Positions 34,837 to 43,676 of a stretch of 43,859 bases of DNA are shown piece by piece; within the stretch, counting starts at the first letter, position 1; every line of letters starts with the position of its first letter. Made by a program: the position numbers and the translations under genes. The notes under the pieces were generated by a model. The model was not told the origin of the DNA. It made no database searches and worked only from the letters and a program-made list of their open reading frames with translations. The stretch lies in contig CACYCL010000062.1 in the NCBI GenBank assembly GCA_902772905.1, forward strand, positions 1 through 43,859, read 5' to 3'. This DNA is from an uncultured bacterium (GTDB lineage Bacteria; Verrucomicrobiota; Kiritimatiellia; RFP12; UBA1067).

Positions 34837-34953
34837 CGTCAAACGACTGAAAAGCCATGCGATGGGGGGCACCACCACGGGTACCGCTAGCGCAGGCTTT
34901 TTTGTTTTTCGGGAAACCTTCCCATCGACGCGGGAGACAGGAGGCAGAAGAAA
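34837..34953 (+). promoter_or_regulatory. Structured leader with attenuator-like terminator upstream of thiS
   Basis: AAAAGCC (34850-34856) pairs with GGCTTTT (34895-34901), and TGCG (34858-34861) with CGCA (34891-34894), an 11-bp stem followed by TTTTTTGTTTTT: an intrinsic terminator. CGATGGG (34860-34866), whose first two bases also belong to that stem, pairs perfectly with CCCATCG (34921-34927), an antiterminator. CCC (34921-34923) can also join GGGAA (34911-34915). A strong Shine-Dalgarno (AGGAGG) follows. The TPP riboswitch core (CTGAGA, GATCTGG) is absent. Confidence 0.65.
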
Positions 34954-35148
34954 ATGATAAAGATAAACGGCGAGGACTCAGACGCCGCGGGGCAGACGGT
35001 TGCCAGCTATCTGGCAATGGCCGGCTTCGATGCATCGCGCGTCGTCGTGGAACTTAACGAGGCAATTGTGCCAAAGGGTCGCTATGCCGAAACCACGCTG
35101 CGCGACGGCGATCAAGTCGAAATAGTCTGCTTCATGGGAGGCGGCTGA
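34954..35148 (+). CDS. thiS: Sulfur carrier protein ThiS
   Basis: A 64-residue ubiquitin-like protein with VVVELNEAIVPKGRYAETTL and the terminal MGGG, whose last Gly is adenylated and thiocarboxylated. It gives sulfur to the thiazole ring of thiamin. It is the first gene of thiS-thiF-thiG-thiH, with AGGAGG nine bases upstream. Confidence 0.95.
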   Translation: MIKINGEDSDAAGQTVASYLAMAGFDASRVVVELNEAIVPKGRYAETTLRDGDQVEIVCFMGGG

Positions 35149-35150
35149 AC

Positions 35151-35786
35151 ATGATACCCGACCGCGAAACTTTTCATGCGGCGCTTGTCGCACGTCACGG
35201 CGCGGAACGTCAGGCAAAGTTCGATTCCGCGCATGTGGCTGTATGCGGTCTCGGCGGACTTGGCTCCAACATCGCAATAGCTCTGGCGCGCGCTGGCGTT
35301 GGCCACCTGCACCTCATCGACTTTGATCACGTTGAACCCTCCAATCTGAACCGCCAGCAATATGCAGCCGCACAAGTAGGACTTGCCAAAGCGGAAGCTC
35401 TTCGCAACAACATCGCGGCAATCAACCCATATTGCGAAGTCATCGCCGAGACTCTGCGCATAACACCGGAGAGAGTCACATCGCTATTCGATTCGGACGA
35501 CATCGTCTGCGAGGCATTCGACCGCGCAGACCAGAAGGCAATGCTTGTATCTTGCGTGATGGAGGCGTTTCCACAAAAGCCAATCGTGGCTGCATCGGGC
35601 ATGGCCGGACTCGCATCCGCAAATGACATATCTACAGTTCGCGTCTCGAAGCATCTCTACGTATGCGGCGACCGTGTGGCAGACGCAGCCGACGGGCTTG
35701 GACTGTACGGTGCGCGCGTACTTGTATGCGCCGCACATCAGGCGACAATGATACTGCGCCTCATCGACGGGACCGAAGAACCTTGA
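35151..35786 (+). CDS. thiF: ThiS adenylyltransferase ThiF
   Basis: A 211-residue E1-like protein. The nucleotide site is [12 protein letters not shown], followed by [17 protein letters not shown], both classic for the ThiF/MoeB family. The short form without a rhodanese domain is the type found beside thiS and thiG. It adenylates the ThiS C-terminus. It starts two bases after the thiS stop. Confidence 0.94.
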   Translation: MIPDRETFHAALVARHGAERQAKFDSAHVAVCGLGGLGSNIAIALARAGVGHLHLIDFDHVEPSNLNRQQYAAAQVGLAKAEALRNNIAAINPYCEVIAETLRITPERVTSLFDSDDIVCEAFDRADQKAMLVSCVMEAFPQKPIVAASGMAGLASANDISTVRVSKHLYVCGDRVADAADGLGLYGARVLVCAAHQATMILRLIDGTEEP

Positions 35787-35800
35787 AAAAAACAACAGCT

Positions 35801-36574
35801 ATGATGAAACAGAACGATACCTTCACACTCGGCGGGCACACATTCTCATCCCGCTTCATCCTTGGCTCTGGAAAATATTCGCTCAGGCTGGTGCAGGCGG
35901 CGGTAGAACATGCGGGGGCGCAGATAATAACACTCTCCGTGAGACGCGCCAACACAAAAGAGCAGGAGAACATACTCGACTACATACCGAAAGGCGTGAC
36001 GCTCCTACCAAACACGTCTGGCGCACGCGACGCCAAGGAAGCCGTGCGCATAGCACGCCTTGCCCGCGAACTTGGATGCGGCAGCTTCGTGAAAATCGAG
36101 ATCATGCGTGACACTAAGTACCTTCTCCCCGACAACCAGGAAACCATAAAGGCCACTGAACAGCTAGCTGCAGAAGGCTTCACCGTGCTACCGTACATGT
36201 ATCCAGACCTAAACGTGGCACGCGACCTCGTGAAGGCCGGCGCGTCTGCGGTCATGCCGCTGGGCGCGCCAATAGGCTCAAACAAGGGACTCGCCACAGC
36301 CGACTTCATCCAGATACTCATAGATGAAATCGAGCTTCCCATAATAGTAGACGCAGGGATAGGCGCACCAAGTCAGGCCTGCCGCGCAATGGAAATGGGT
36401 GCCGCCGCAATCATGGCAAACACTGCACTCGCAACCTCCGGAGACGTGCCGCGCATGGCGCGCGCATTCCGGCTTGCCATCGAGGCGGGACGCGAGGCTT
36501 ACATCGCCGGTCTCGGACGCGTATTGACGCGCGGAGCAGCCGCATCAGATCCGCTCACCGGGTTTCTGCGCTGA
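35801..36574 (+). CDS. thiG: Thiazole synthase ThiG
   Basis: A 257-residue TIM-barrel enzyme. [15 protein letters not shown] is the family start, the Schiff-base Lys is Lys98 in [10 protein letters not shown], and [13 protein letters not shown] and [11 protein letters not shown] are phosphate-binding blocks. It joins DXP, ThiS-thiocarboxylate and dehydroglycine into the thiazole phosphate. ATG 35801 and 35804 are both possible; frame further upstream is not ThiG-like. No Shine-Dalgarno is evident, so coupling with thiF is likely. Confidence 0.96.
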   Translation: MMKQNDTFTLGGHTFSSRFILGSGKYSLRLVQAAVEHAGAQIITLSVRRANTKEQENILDYIPKGVTLLPNTSGARDAKEAVRIARLARELGCGSFVKIEIMRDTKYLLPDNQETIKATEQLAAEGFTVLPYMYPDLNVARDLVKAGASAVMPLGAPIGSNKGLATADFIQILIDEIELPIIVDAGIGAPSQACRAMEMGAAAIMANTALATSGDVPRMARAFRLAIEAGREAYIAGLGRVLTRGAAASDPLTGFLR

Positions 36575-36589
36575 CGGGAGGCAGCTGGC

Positions 36590-37861
36590 ATGGGCGAAGG
36601 CGAAGCAAAGAGAAGCGACCTCATATTCGACGCGAAGGGGCTGTCCCCTGCCGCGCTGGAACGCAAACACAAGCTTGAGCGCGATCCATCGTGCCGCGCC
36701 GATCCGATGGCCTATCTGCCGGGCATGGAAGTCATCGAGTCCGACATAAAAGATCGCGTCCGCTCCGCAATGGCGGAATACGATCCATCGCGCTACACCG
36801 CTGCAGACGTGCGCCGCGCGCTTGAGCACGACCGCTGCGGCGAAGACGAACTGCGCGCGCTGCTATCGCCTGCCGCCGCGCCATTCCTTGAAAACATGGC
36901 CGAACGTGCGCAAGCCGAAACGGTGAAGCACTTCGGCAACACCGTCTACATATTCACTCCGCTGTACATCGCAAACCACTGCGAGAACTATTGCGTATAC
37001 TGCGGATTCAACTGCTACAACCCCATTCGCCGCATGAAGCTCGACAAATCCCAGATCGAGCGCGAGATGGAAGTGATCGCGAAGTCAGGAATGGAGGAGA
37101 TCCTAATCCTCACTGGCGAAAGCCGCAGCGCGAGTGGCGTTGAGTACATTGGCGACGCATGCGAACTTGCCCGCAAATACTTCCGTCTCGTTGGGCTTGA
37201 AGTCTACCCAGTGAACACCGACGAATATCGCTACTTGCGGGAGCGCGGCGCAGACTATGTAACGGTTTTCCAGGAGACATACGACGTTTCGGAGTATGAA
37301 AAGCTACACCTGATGGGACACAAGCGCGTGTGGCCCTATCGCTTCGACGCTCAAGAGCGAGCACTGCGCGGGGGAATGCGCGGCGTGGCGTTCTCCGCAC
37401 TTCTCGGACTCTCTGACTTCCGCAAAGACGCTCTAGCGACGGCGCTTCACGCCTGCTGGCTCCAGCGCAAACACCCTGAAGCCGAGATCAGCCTTTCGTG
37501 CCCGCGCCTGCGTCCAATAACGAACCATGCCAACGTTAGACCCGGAGAGATTGGCGAACGGGAACTGTGCCAAGTGCTATGCGCATATCGACTCTTTCTT
37601 CCATTCGCGGGCATAACCGTGTCTTCACGCGAAAGCGCATCGTTCAGAAACGGCATAACGAAAATCGCCGCTACAAAGGTCTCTGCCGGAGTCTCAACTG
37701 GCATTGGTGACCACGCATCGAAATACGGTGAAGAAACCTCATCAGGCAAGGAAGGCGACGAACAGTTCGAGATAAGCGATGCGCGAAGCCTTGCAAAGAT
37801 GTACTCCGATCTCGCCGGCGAAGGTCTGCAGCCGGTACTAAACGACTACGTGTACGTCTGA
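36590..37861 (+). CDS. thiH: 2-iminoacetate synthase ThiH (tyrosine lyase)
   Basis: A 423-residue radical SAM enzyme. The iron-sulfur motif is CENYCVYCGF (Cys131, Cys135, Cys138, CxxxCxxC). LTGESRSASGVEYI and YVTVFQETYD are ThiH blocks. It splits tyrosine to dehydroglycine for ThiG under anaerobic conditions; finding ThiH rather than ThiO fits an anaerobe. The N-terminus is about 40 residues longer than in E. coli. GGGAGG lies ahead of the ATG. Confidence 0.95.
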   Translation: MGEGEAKRSDLIFDAKGLSPAALERKHKLERDPSCRADPMAYLPGMEVIESDIKDRVRSAMAEYDPSRYTAADVRRALEHDRCGEDELRALLSPAAAPFLENMAERAQAETVKHFGNTVYIFTPLYIANHCENYCVYCGFNCYNPIRRMKLDKSQIEREMEVIAKSGMEEILILTGESRSASGVEYIGDACELARKYFRLVGLEVYPVNTDEYRYLRERGADYVTVFQETYDVSEYEKLHLMGHKRVWPYRFDAQERALRGGMRGVAFSALLGLSDFRKDALATALHACWLQRKHPEAEISLSCPRLRPITNHANVRPGEIGERELCQVLCAYRLFLPFAGITVSSRESASFRNGITKIAATKVSAGVSTGIGDHASKYGEETSSGKEGDEQFEISDARSLAKMYSDLAGEGLQPVLNDYVYV

Positions 37862-37863
37862 GA

Positions 37864-38703
37864 TCAACGCCAAATCCGTTTTATATATTCAAGTCCTGAA
37901 CGCAACTGCTCCGCAGTCACTTCGGAATGCGGCTCAAACACGAGATGACTGGCTCTCTCGGCAATTGGCTTCAGCGCAGCGAAATCAACCTTGCCCTCGC
38001 CAGGCGGCAAATGATCGTCGCCGCCGACGGAGTCGTTTATATGCAATCCGACAGGTTGTGGAGCGCCGGTTTGCGGCTGACTGCCACTGACAATCCCATC
38101 CTTCCACCCGTTTGTCTGCCGAACAAAATCATGTCCGGTATCGAGCCACGGCCTTACCCATTCCCCACAGACCTCGGCAATTTCCCACTCTGCGGGAAAG
38201 CCCTCCAGATATGGTAAGTTCTCAAGTCCAAGAACTACCTTTTCCCCTTCCAGTTCAGGGATAAGCCCCTCTAATTCATTCTTGAAAACATCCAAAAGCT
38301 TCCGTCCTCGCTGCACACGGCGCGTCATGTCACGGCGTTTCAGAAAGCCACGGCACATGACGCGCCCCGAATGCAGCACCACGGCATTTGCGCCCATATC
38401 CGCTGCAAAAGCGATATTCCTCTTTACATGCACACGCGCAATGGCTCGCGCCGACTCGTCCAAACTTGCAAGCTGGTACAGTTCAGGGTAGCCTTGTGGC
38501 GCAGATATCGGCACCGGGCAGAACGCGTGTATGGATCCGACGGGCATTCTATCAAGCCTCGCCTTGAAACCCCTTACCTGCTCCAACGTCGTATGAAAGC
38601 CAAGCTCCAGTTCATCGAAACCCAGTTCGCCTGCGGCGTCGGCAATGGCCTCGCCTGCCTCAAGCCTTCTGTTGCACCAGTTCGTAGAGAGCGCGAATCT
38701 CAT
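37864..38703 (-). CDS. TIM-barrel sugar isomerase/epimerase (AP-endonuclease-2 family)
   Basis: A 279-residue protein of the xylose-isomerase-like TIM-barrel family. Strand ends carry metal-binding residues: the His of VGSIHAF, AVVLHSGRV, the Glu of LGLENLP, LDTGHDF, GLHINDSVGGDDH and VFEPHSE. It is probably a metal-dependent sugar isomerase, epimerase or a relative. It is tail to tail with thiH only two bases apart and lies three bases after the YdcF gene. Substrate unknown. Confidence 0.86.
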   Translation of the reverse strand: MRFALSTNWCNRRLEAGEAIADAAGELGFDELELGFHTTLEQVRGFKARLDRMPVGSIHAFCPVPISAPQGYPELYQLASLDESARAIARVHVKRNIAFAADMGANAVVLHSGRVMCRGFLKRRDMTRRVQRGRKLLDVFKNELEGLIPELEGEKVVLGLENLPYLEGFPAEWEIAEVCGEWVRPWLDTGHDFVRQTNGWKDGIVSGSQPQTGAPQPVGLHINDSVGGDDHLPPGEGKVDFAALKPIAERASHLVFEPHSEVTAEQLRSGLEYIKRIWR

Positions 38704-38706
38704 TGC

Positions 38707-39447
38707 TCATCGTCTCGCGAACCGTCCAAGCCATTCCTTGAACAGATAACTGGTGCGCATCATGGAATCAGCGCTCGGCGCTATCCAGTCCCACCAATGC
38801 GCAACACCAAGATACGCATTGTACGCGCTGAAATCACATGCCGCAGGCACAACCTCCAACGACGTCTTCGCAAAGTTTCCACACGCCCTAGGCATGTGCC
38901 ATGCGCTCGTAACGAGGAGTATCTTGCGACCCGCGCCGCGCTCCCGCAAAAGCCTTTCTGTAAACCGGGAGTTCTCGTAGGTATTGCGTGAATCATTGTC
39001 AACCGCAATCGCATCGCGCGACACCCCGAGATCCACGAGAAGCGGAACTGCCGTGTTAAGGTCGTTCCTTCCCGACACTACCACAATAGGCGCCTTCCCC
39101 GCCTTCCACAGCCTTGCCGCATGCCACACGCGATCAGCACCCTCGTACATGTCGGGGTACTCCATCGACACATTCTTGCCTATGCCTCCGCCAAGCAGCA
39201 CTATGGCGTCCGCCTTTGGCTGCGAATCAGCCGACTGCGTCGCAAGATACTGTCGCTCCAGCGGTAGGCCAAGCAAACAGACACAAGGCATGGTGGACTC
39301 AAACCAAAGCAGCGCAAGCGACACCGCAAGCACTGCACCTCCGAACCTCTTGCGCCGCTCAAGAAGAACAGCCCCGACAATCGCACCGACAAGCGGAACA
39401 AACACCGGATTCAAGAAAAACCAGACGACCTTGTTTAGAACGTACAT
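38707..39447 (-). CDS. YdcF/ElyC family (DUF218) membrane protein
   Basis: A 246-residue protein with two N-terminal hydrophobic segments (about 5-50) and a DUF218 domain: ADAIVLLGGGIG, VVVSGRND, DSRNTYENSRF and LLVTSAWHMPRA. Members such as ElyC and SanA affect envelope and peptidoglycan precursor metabolism. It overlaps the pyrF stop by one base (TGATG). Confidence 0.88.
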   Translation of the reverse strand: MYVLNKVVWFFLNPVFVPLVGAIVGAVLLERRKRFGGAVLAVSLALLWFESTMPCVCLLGLPLERQYLATQSADSQPKADAIVLLGGGIGKNVSMEYPDMYEGADRVWHAARLWKAGKAPIVVVSGRNDLNTAVPLLVDLGVSRDAIAVDNDSRNTYENSRFTERLLRERGAGRKILLVTSAWHMPRACGNFAKTSLEVVPAACDFSAYNAYLGVAHWWDWIAPSADSMMRTSYLFKEWLGRFARR

Positions 39448-40139
39448 CAGCCCATCTCCGCTCGAATCGCGATTGCAGCGGCGACAGGATCCTCAGCAGC
39501 CAGAATTGGGCGACCGACAACAAGATGCGTCGCTCCGTCACGAACCGCTTCAGCAGGTGTCGCAACACGCTTCTGATCGCCAATCGCCGCGCCTGCAGGT
39601 CTAACGCCTGGAGTGACGAAGAGCGTACCCACCTTCAGGGACTTCGACAGCGAGCCAACTTCCATTGGGGAGCAAACCAACCCGTGCGCACCATTCTCCG
39701 TGGCAAAGCGAGCCATCGCCGCGACCTGTTCTGCCGGTGTACGCCCGGCGATCCCCACATCTGCCAGATCGGACTGATCGAGGGAAGTGAGCACCGTAAC
39801 GGCCAAGATCTTCGGTCCATTCACGCCGAATTCGGCCGCCGCATCAGCTGCCGCACGAATCATCGCCTTGCCGCCTGTCGAATGAATCGTCATGAGGTCC
39901 ACGCCGAGCTTTCCACCAGAGCGAACAGCGCGTTCGACAGTGCGCGGAATATCGTGGAACTTGAGGTCAAGGAATATCTTCTTGCCGAGGTCCTTGATCG
40001 CCTTGACTACGTCCGGACCTTCCGATGTGAAAAGCTCAAGACCTATCTTGTAGAATCCAACGGAGCCACCAATCGACTTCACCTTGTCAACGGCCTCCTG
40101 CCTGCTGTTCACATCCAACGCAACAATCAGTTCTGCCAT
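39447..40139 (-). CDS. pyrF: Orotidine 5'-phosphate decarboxylase
   Basis: A 230-residue TIM-barrel enzyme that makes UMP from OMP. VALDVNSRQEA, YKIGLELF, the catalytic IFLDLKFHDIPRTV (DxKxxD), and FVTPGVRP with the end VVGRPI are all typical. The ATG at 40139 has AAAGGAT upstream; upstream codons look unlike protein. It is followed by the YdcF gene with a one-base overlap. Confidence 0.96.
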   Translation of the reverse strand: MAELIVALDVNSRQEAVDKVKSIGGSVGFYKIGLELFTSEGPDVVKAIKDLGKKIFLDLKFHDIPRTVERAVRSGGKLGVDLMTIHSTGGKAMIRAAADAAAEFGVNGPKILAVTVLTSLDQSDLADVGIAGRTPAEQVAAMARFATENGAHGLVCSPMEVGSLSKSLKVGTLFVTPGVRPAGAAIGDQKRVATPAEAVRDGATHLVVGRPILAAEDPVAAAIAIRAEMG

Positions 40140-40155
40140 GTTAGTATCCTTTCGT

Positions 40156-40407
40156 CTAATACATCTTCTCGTACTCGCCCTTCTGCACACGCTTGAGCGT
40201 GTGGAAGCCCGCACGCTTCGCCCGGTAGTGCAGATCGGTTTTTGAATGGGTCAAGCCTGGCGCCTGTATGACACGGCTCACGCGCGCTCCGCATTCAGGG
40301 CATCGCTCCAGTCTCGCGTCTTTTAGCGACTGCATCACTTCAAAGCCGCCGCAGCACTTGCGACAGCCCTTCTCGGTTTCATCCACCTCGTATACGTATA
40401 TTGGCAT
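40156..40407 (-). CDS. FmdB-like zinc ribbon protein
   Basis: An 83-residue protein of the FmdB/CxxC_CXXC family: MPIYVYEVDE, a Cys pair at CRKC, and CPEC further on, forming a zinc ribbon. The Gly and basic tail matches the usual size. It may be a regulatory or RNA-binding ribbon; no function is settled. It sits 16 bases before pyrF and may share its mRNA. The start has an extended -10 box ten bases ahead. Confidence 0.88.
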   Translation of the reverse strand: MPIYVYEVDETEKGCRKCCGGFEVMQSLKDARLERCPECGARVSRVIQAPGLTHSKTDLHYRAKRAGFHTLKRVQKGEYEKMY

Positions 40408-40417
40408 GTCGCTGTGT

Positions 40418-40426
40418 ATTATACCA
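40418..40426 (-). promoter_or_regulatory. Extended -10 box before the fmdB-like gene
   Basis: TGGTATAAT on the minus strand, ten bases before the ATG at 40407, no Shine-Dalgarno; nearly leaderless. Confidence 0.65.
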
Positions 40427-40438
40427 CAACGAGAGAGA

Positions 40439-42280
40439 TTATGCGTCGAGCAACTTCATGTCGTACTTCTTCGCCCGTTCATCCATGATCCTGTCGTACT
40501 CGTCGTCATCGTTGAATTCCTCCAGCTCGTCAGGACGGTCCGGAGGGATCATGAGATAGCGCAACGCAGCAGTCGCGATGCGACGGAAGACAGGACCTGC
40601 CGAGTTGCCGCCCTGGTGATAGAGTGTCTTCTTGTCGAAATCGAGAGTGACCAGCACGACAAGTCTTGGATCGCTCGCCGGCACAATCCCGCAGAAAGAC
40701 GCACGGTAGAGGCCTGCATAATAGCCTCGCCCACCAGGAATCTGCTTCTGAGCCGTGCCAGTCTTGCCAGCGACGGAGTAGCCGCGTATCGCCGCCCTTC
40801 GCGCCGTGCCCTTCGGCGATGCAACGTCCAGCATCATGTTGCGCACGTCGTGCGCCGCCTTCGCCGATATTGCGCGCCCCAGCGGCTGCGACACATGTCG
40901 GTAGACCTCCGCGCCATTGGAAGCCACTATCTTGTCGACGATATGCGGGCGCATCCTGACGCCATCGTTCGCAATCGCCTGGTAAGCTCCGCATAGCTGT
41001 ATCGCCGTGACCGCCACGAACTGTCCAATCCCGGCACGGGACTGCGAAGCCTTGTCCCACATGCGTTTGTTTGGATTTGGAAGTATGCCGAACTGCTCCC
41101 CAGGAAGCTCGATGCCCGTCTTTGCTCCAAATCCGAACTTTTTCATGTATTCAAAGAGACGTTTCGGTCCAAAATCGTATGCAAGCTTCCCGATGACGAT
41201 GTTCGACGAATGCACAATTGCATCCTTCAGCGTCATCGTAGGCTCCCATTTGTGCGAGCCATCGCCAGGCAGTCTGTAGTAGTTGGGATCGTCGCGGTTT
41301 GTGCGGTAGACGCTTTGCGGCGAGACAAAGCCAGCGTCAATCGCCGCAGCCGCCGTGACAACTTTCATGACCGAGCCTGGTTCATAGTTGAACGCCACAG
41401 CTCGATTGATCTTCGCATCGTCGGGAGTATGGCCGTAGTTGAGCGGCTCAAAATCCGGCATCGATGCCATCGCGAGAACTGCGCCCGTGCGAGCATCCAT
41501 GACTATGCACCATCCAGAGCCTGCTCCATATTCGCCAATGCCCCACTTGAGCTGCTCCTCCACCTCAAACTGGATATTGTGGTCAATCGTGAGATAGATG
41601 TCCGCACCTGGTATGGGGTCTATGGAAACTTTCCTCTTGTCGTACAGCTCGCGGCCATGCGCGTCTCGCATACCCTGCACCGTGCCAGGCGTGCCGGTGA
41701 GGTCGCGGTCATAGCGCTGCTCTATTCCCGCAGAGCCAACGCCTTCTGCATTTACGCTTCCAAGGACATGCGACAGGTGGCGACCGTGTAAATACTGGCG
41801 CACCTGCTTGTCGCTTATGGCAACGCCGGCAACAAGGCGAGAGTCGGCAAGCGTTCGGTATGCGTCTGGATCGGAGGAAAGCGCAAGGAACTGGCTGCGG
41901 TATCCACGGCGCGGCGGCGTATTCGCCATAGTCAGCACACGACGGTATTCAAGGCCAAGCGCATCGGCTATAGTCTTTACAATCGCCTCTCGAACACGCG
42001 GACGCTTCTCCCCCCTTGGACGGACAATTGCATTCGTCAGCGCAACAGGGTCAAGGCTGTACTCCCAGTACGGAACGGACTTGACGAATGGATAGTTCTT
42101 TCCGTAGGCTGAATATATCGAACCTCGCCTAGCCAGAATCTGACGAGTGAATCCATAGTTGGGGGCATCCACCTCTGGGTCAACGTGGGCTCTTATCAGC
42201 TTCTGCCCCGAATAGACAGCAAGCCCAGCCAAGCACATGACCGGCAGCCAGAACCGCCAGTTCTCGCCGCGCATCGGCAT
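40439..42280 (-). CDS. ftsI: Penicillin-binding protein 3 (division transpeptidase)
   Basis: A 613-residue class B PBP. One membrane helix lies near residues 11-29, a pedestal domain near 45-225, and the transpeptidase follows with SxxK at Ser303-Lys306 (GSVMK), SxN at 358-360 (SSN) and KTG at 506-508 (AGKTGTA). It cross-links septal peptidoglycan. There is no PASTA domain. It starts three bases after ftsL, in the usual mraZ-rsmH-ftsL-ftsI order. Confidence 0.95.
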   Translation of the reverse strand: MPMRGENWRFWLPVMCLAGLAVYSGQKLIRAHVDPEVDAPNYGFTRQILARRGSIYSAYGKNYPFVKSVPYWEYSLDPVALTNAIVRPRGEKRPRVREAIVKTIADALGLEYRRVLTMANTPPRRGYRSQFLALSSDPDAYRTLADSRLVAGVAISDKQVRQYLHGRHLSHVLGSVNAEGVGSAGIEQRYDRDLTGTPGTVQGMRDAHGRELYDKRKVSIDPIPGADIYLTIDHNIQFEVEEQLKWGIGEYGAGSGWCIVMDARTGAVLAMASMPDFEPLNYGHTPDDAKINRAVAFNYEPGSVMKVVTAAAAIDAGFVSPQSVYRTNRDDPNYYRLPGDGSHKWEPTMTLKDAIVHSSNIVIGKLAYDFGPKRLFEYMKKFGFGAKTGIELPGEQFGILPNPNKRMWDKASQSRAGIGQFVAVTAIQLCGAYQAIANDGVRMRPHIVDKIVASNGAEVYRHVSQPLGRAISAKAAHDVRNMMLDVASPKGTARRAAIRGYSVAGKTGTAQKQIPGGRGYYAGLYRASFCGIVPASDPRLVVLVTLDFDKKTLYHQGGNSAGPVFRRIATAALRYLMIPPDRPDELEEFNDDDEYDRIMDERAKKYDMKLLDA

Positions 42281-42283
42281 CCG

Positions 42284-42745
42284 TCAATTAGCCTTGCGAC
42301 GGCGATGACGCGCCGTCTTTATCGAAGACACGGAAACGGTCGAACGATGCGGACGATATGACGCCGGTTGTGGAGCGCCAAACGCCGTCTGGCGAGCGCG
42401 CTTAAGGGAAAGCTGATTAGGGTACGGCGTTCCATCGGCACGCATTCGCACGCACTGGTCTGGACGAGGCAGCTTCATCGAAAGGCCATGACGCAGAAGC
42501 GCAACTTCTATCTTCTCGGTGGTCTTCATCTCTTCCCAGCGCGTCGCCTCCTGCGTGCGGGATTCCTCAAGCTTCGCAAGCTCGCGCTCCTTCGCGCCTT
42601 TCTCCTTGAGTAGCATTGTGCAACTCGATGAAGAAAGCAGATTGAGAATGACCATGACAAAGAAGAACACGATTATCGCTCCAAAGCGCATCGTATTCGC
42701 GGCAACGACGGACATCTTCTTCGGGACCTTGCGGTTCTTTCTCAT
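42284..42745 (-). CDS. ftsL: FtsL-like cell division protein
   Basis: A 153-residue protein with a short basic cytoplasmic N-terminus, one membrane helix (FGAIIVFFFVMVILNLLS, about 21-38) and a charged coiled coil (about 45-80). The C-terminal 50 residues are basic and Pro/Ser-rich, longer than usual. FtsL sequences are poorly conserved; the call rests on topology and the slot between rsmH and ftsI. It links FtsB and the transpeptidase in the divisome. Confidence 0.75.
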   Translation of the reverse strand: MRKNRKVPKKMSVVAANTMRFGAIIVFFFVMVILNLLSSSSCTMLLKEKGAKERELAKLEESRTQEATRWEEMKTTEKIEVALLRHGLSMKLPRPDQCVRMRADGTPYPNQLSLKRARQTAFGAPQPASYRPHRSTVSVSSIKTARHRRRKAN

Positions 42746-42752
42746 CTTGCGC

Positions 42753-43670
42753 TTACTCCTTTTCGATTACGCGAAGCTTTGCGCTCCGCGCCCTTGGGTT
42801 AAACTCCACCTCACGCACACCTGCGACAACGGCGCGTTTTTTCACGGCGCGGGCGCGTGGCTCAACACCCTCCCACATTTCTCCACCCTGCTGAAGCGAA
42901 CGCATCCTGCCAACGTGCGAAGCGAAGAACCGCTTCACTATGCGGTCACTAAGGCTCTCGAACGTGATGACTGCAAAACGCCCACCATGCGCAAGCAGCT
43001 CCATCCCACCTTCAAGAGCACGCTCAAGTTCGCCAAGCTCGTCGTTCACTGCCATTCTCAGCGCCTGGAACACACGAGTGGCTGGATGGTGCGCGCCACG
43101 CCTTCCGATCAGCCTCTCGACGAAGGCCGCTAGGTCAACCGTCGTCTCGAATCGCCGACCGTCAGCGCGTGCAACGGCAATCGCCTGAGCGATCCGACGC
43201 GCCAGCGGCTCTTCTCCAAACGTCCTGAACACCCACTCAAGACGCTGCGAGCTCTCGCCATTCACAAGGTCAGCGGCCGTTACGCCGCAAGACCGGTCCA
43301 TGCGCATGTCAAGGGGTCCCTCGCGCTGAAAGCTGAAGCCACGTCCGGCGTCATCCAGCTGAGGACTCGACACACCCAAGTCCAGCAGTATCCCGTCGAC
43401 CTCGTTCCATCCTTCTTCATTTGCAATTCTCCTGATATCCCCATGTCTTCCCTTGATCACACGGAATCCATCGGCAGACATGCTTCGAGCAGCATCTATT
43501 GCGGCATCGTCTCGGTCGATGCCAAGCACTCGGCCACCTCGCCGGACGATCTCTCGCGTGTGGCCGCCACGACCAAAGGTGCCGTCAACATACCGCCTGT
43601 CAGGCATCACGCCGAGAGCCTCCATCGACTCCTCCAGAAGAACCGGAACGTGACACTCCATATCCCGCAT
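42753..43670 (-). CDS. rsmH: 16S rRNA (cytosine1402-N4)-methyltransferase
   Basis: A 305-residue methyltransferase. HVPVLLEESMEALG is the family start, GTFGRGGHTREIV is the SAM site, VDGILLDLGVSSPQLDD and FSFQREGPLDMRMD are RsmH signatures, and the C-terminus has AVITFESLSDRIVKRFF. It methylates C1402 in the decoding centre. It lies seven bases before ftsL and follows mraZ. Confidence 0.97.
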   Translation of the reverse strand: MRDMECHVPVLLEESMEALGVMPDRRYVDGTFGRGGHTREIVRRGGRVLGIDRDDAAIDAARSMSADGFRVIKGRHGDIRRIANEEGWNEVDGILLDLGVSSPQLDDAGRGFSFQREGPLDMRMDRSCGVTAADLVNGESSQRLEWVFRTFGEEPLARRIAQAIAVARADGRRFETTVDLAAFVERLIGRRGAHHPATRVFQALRMAVNDELGELERALEGGMELLAHGGRFAVITFESLSDRIVKRFFASHVGRMRSLQQGGEMWEGVEPRARAVKKRAVVAGVREVEFNPRARSAKLRVIEKE

Positions 43671-43676
43671 CTCCCT

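Noticed and set aside
34837-34953. TPP riboswitch before thiS
   Set aside because: The gene context suggests it, but the conserved CTGAGA and GATCTGG elements are absent, so I report only an unassigned leader.
37859-37866. Bidirectional terminator between thiH and the isomerase gene
   Set aside because: Only two bases separate the two stop codons and no hairpin with a T-run is visible.
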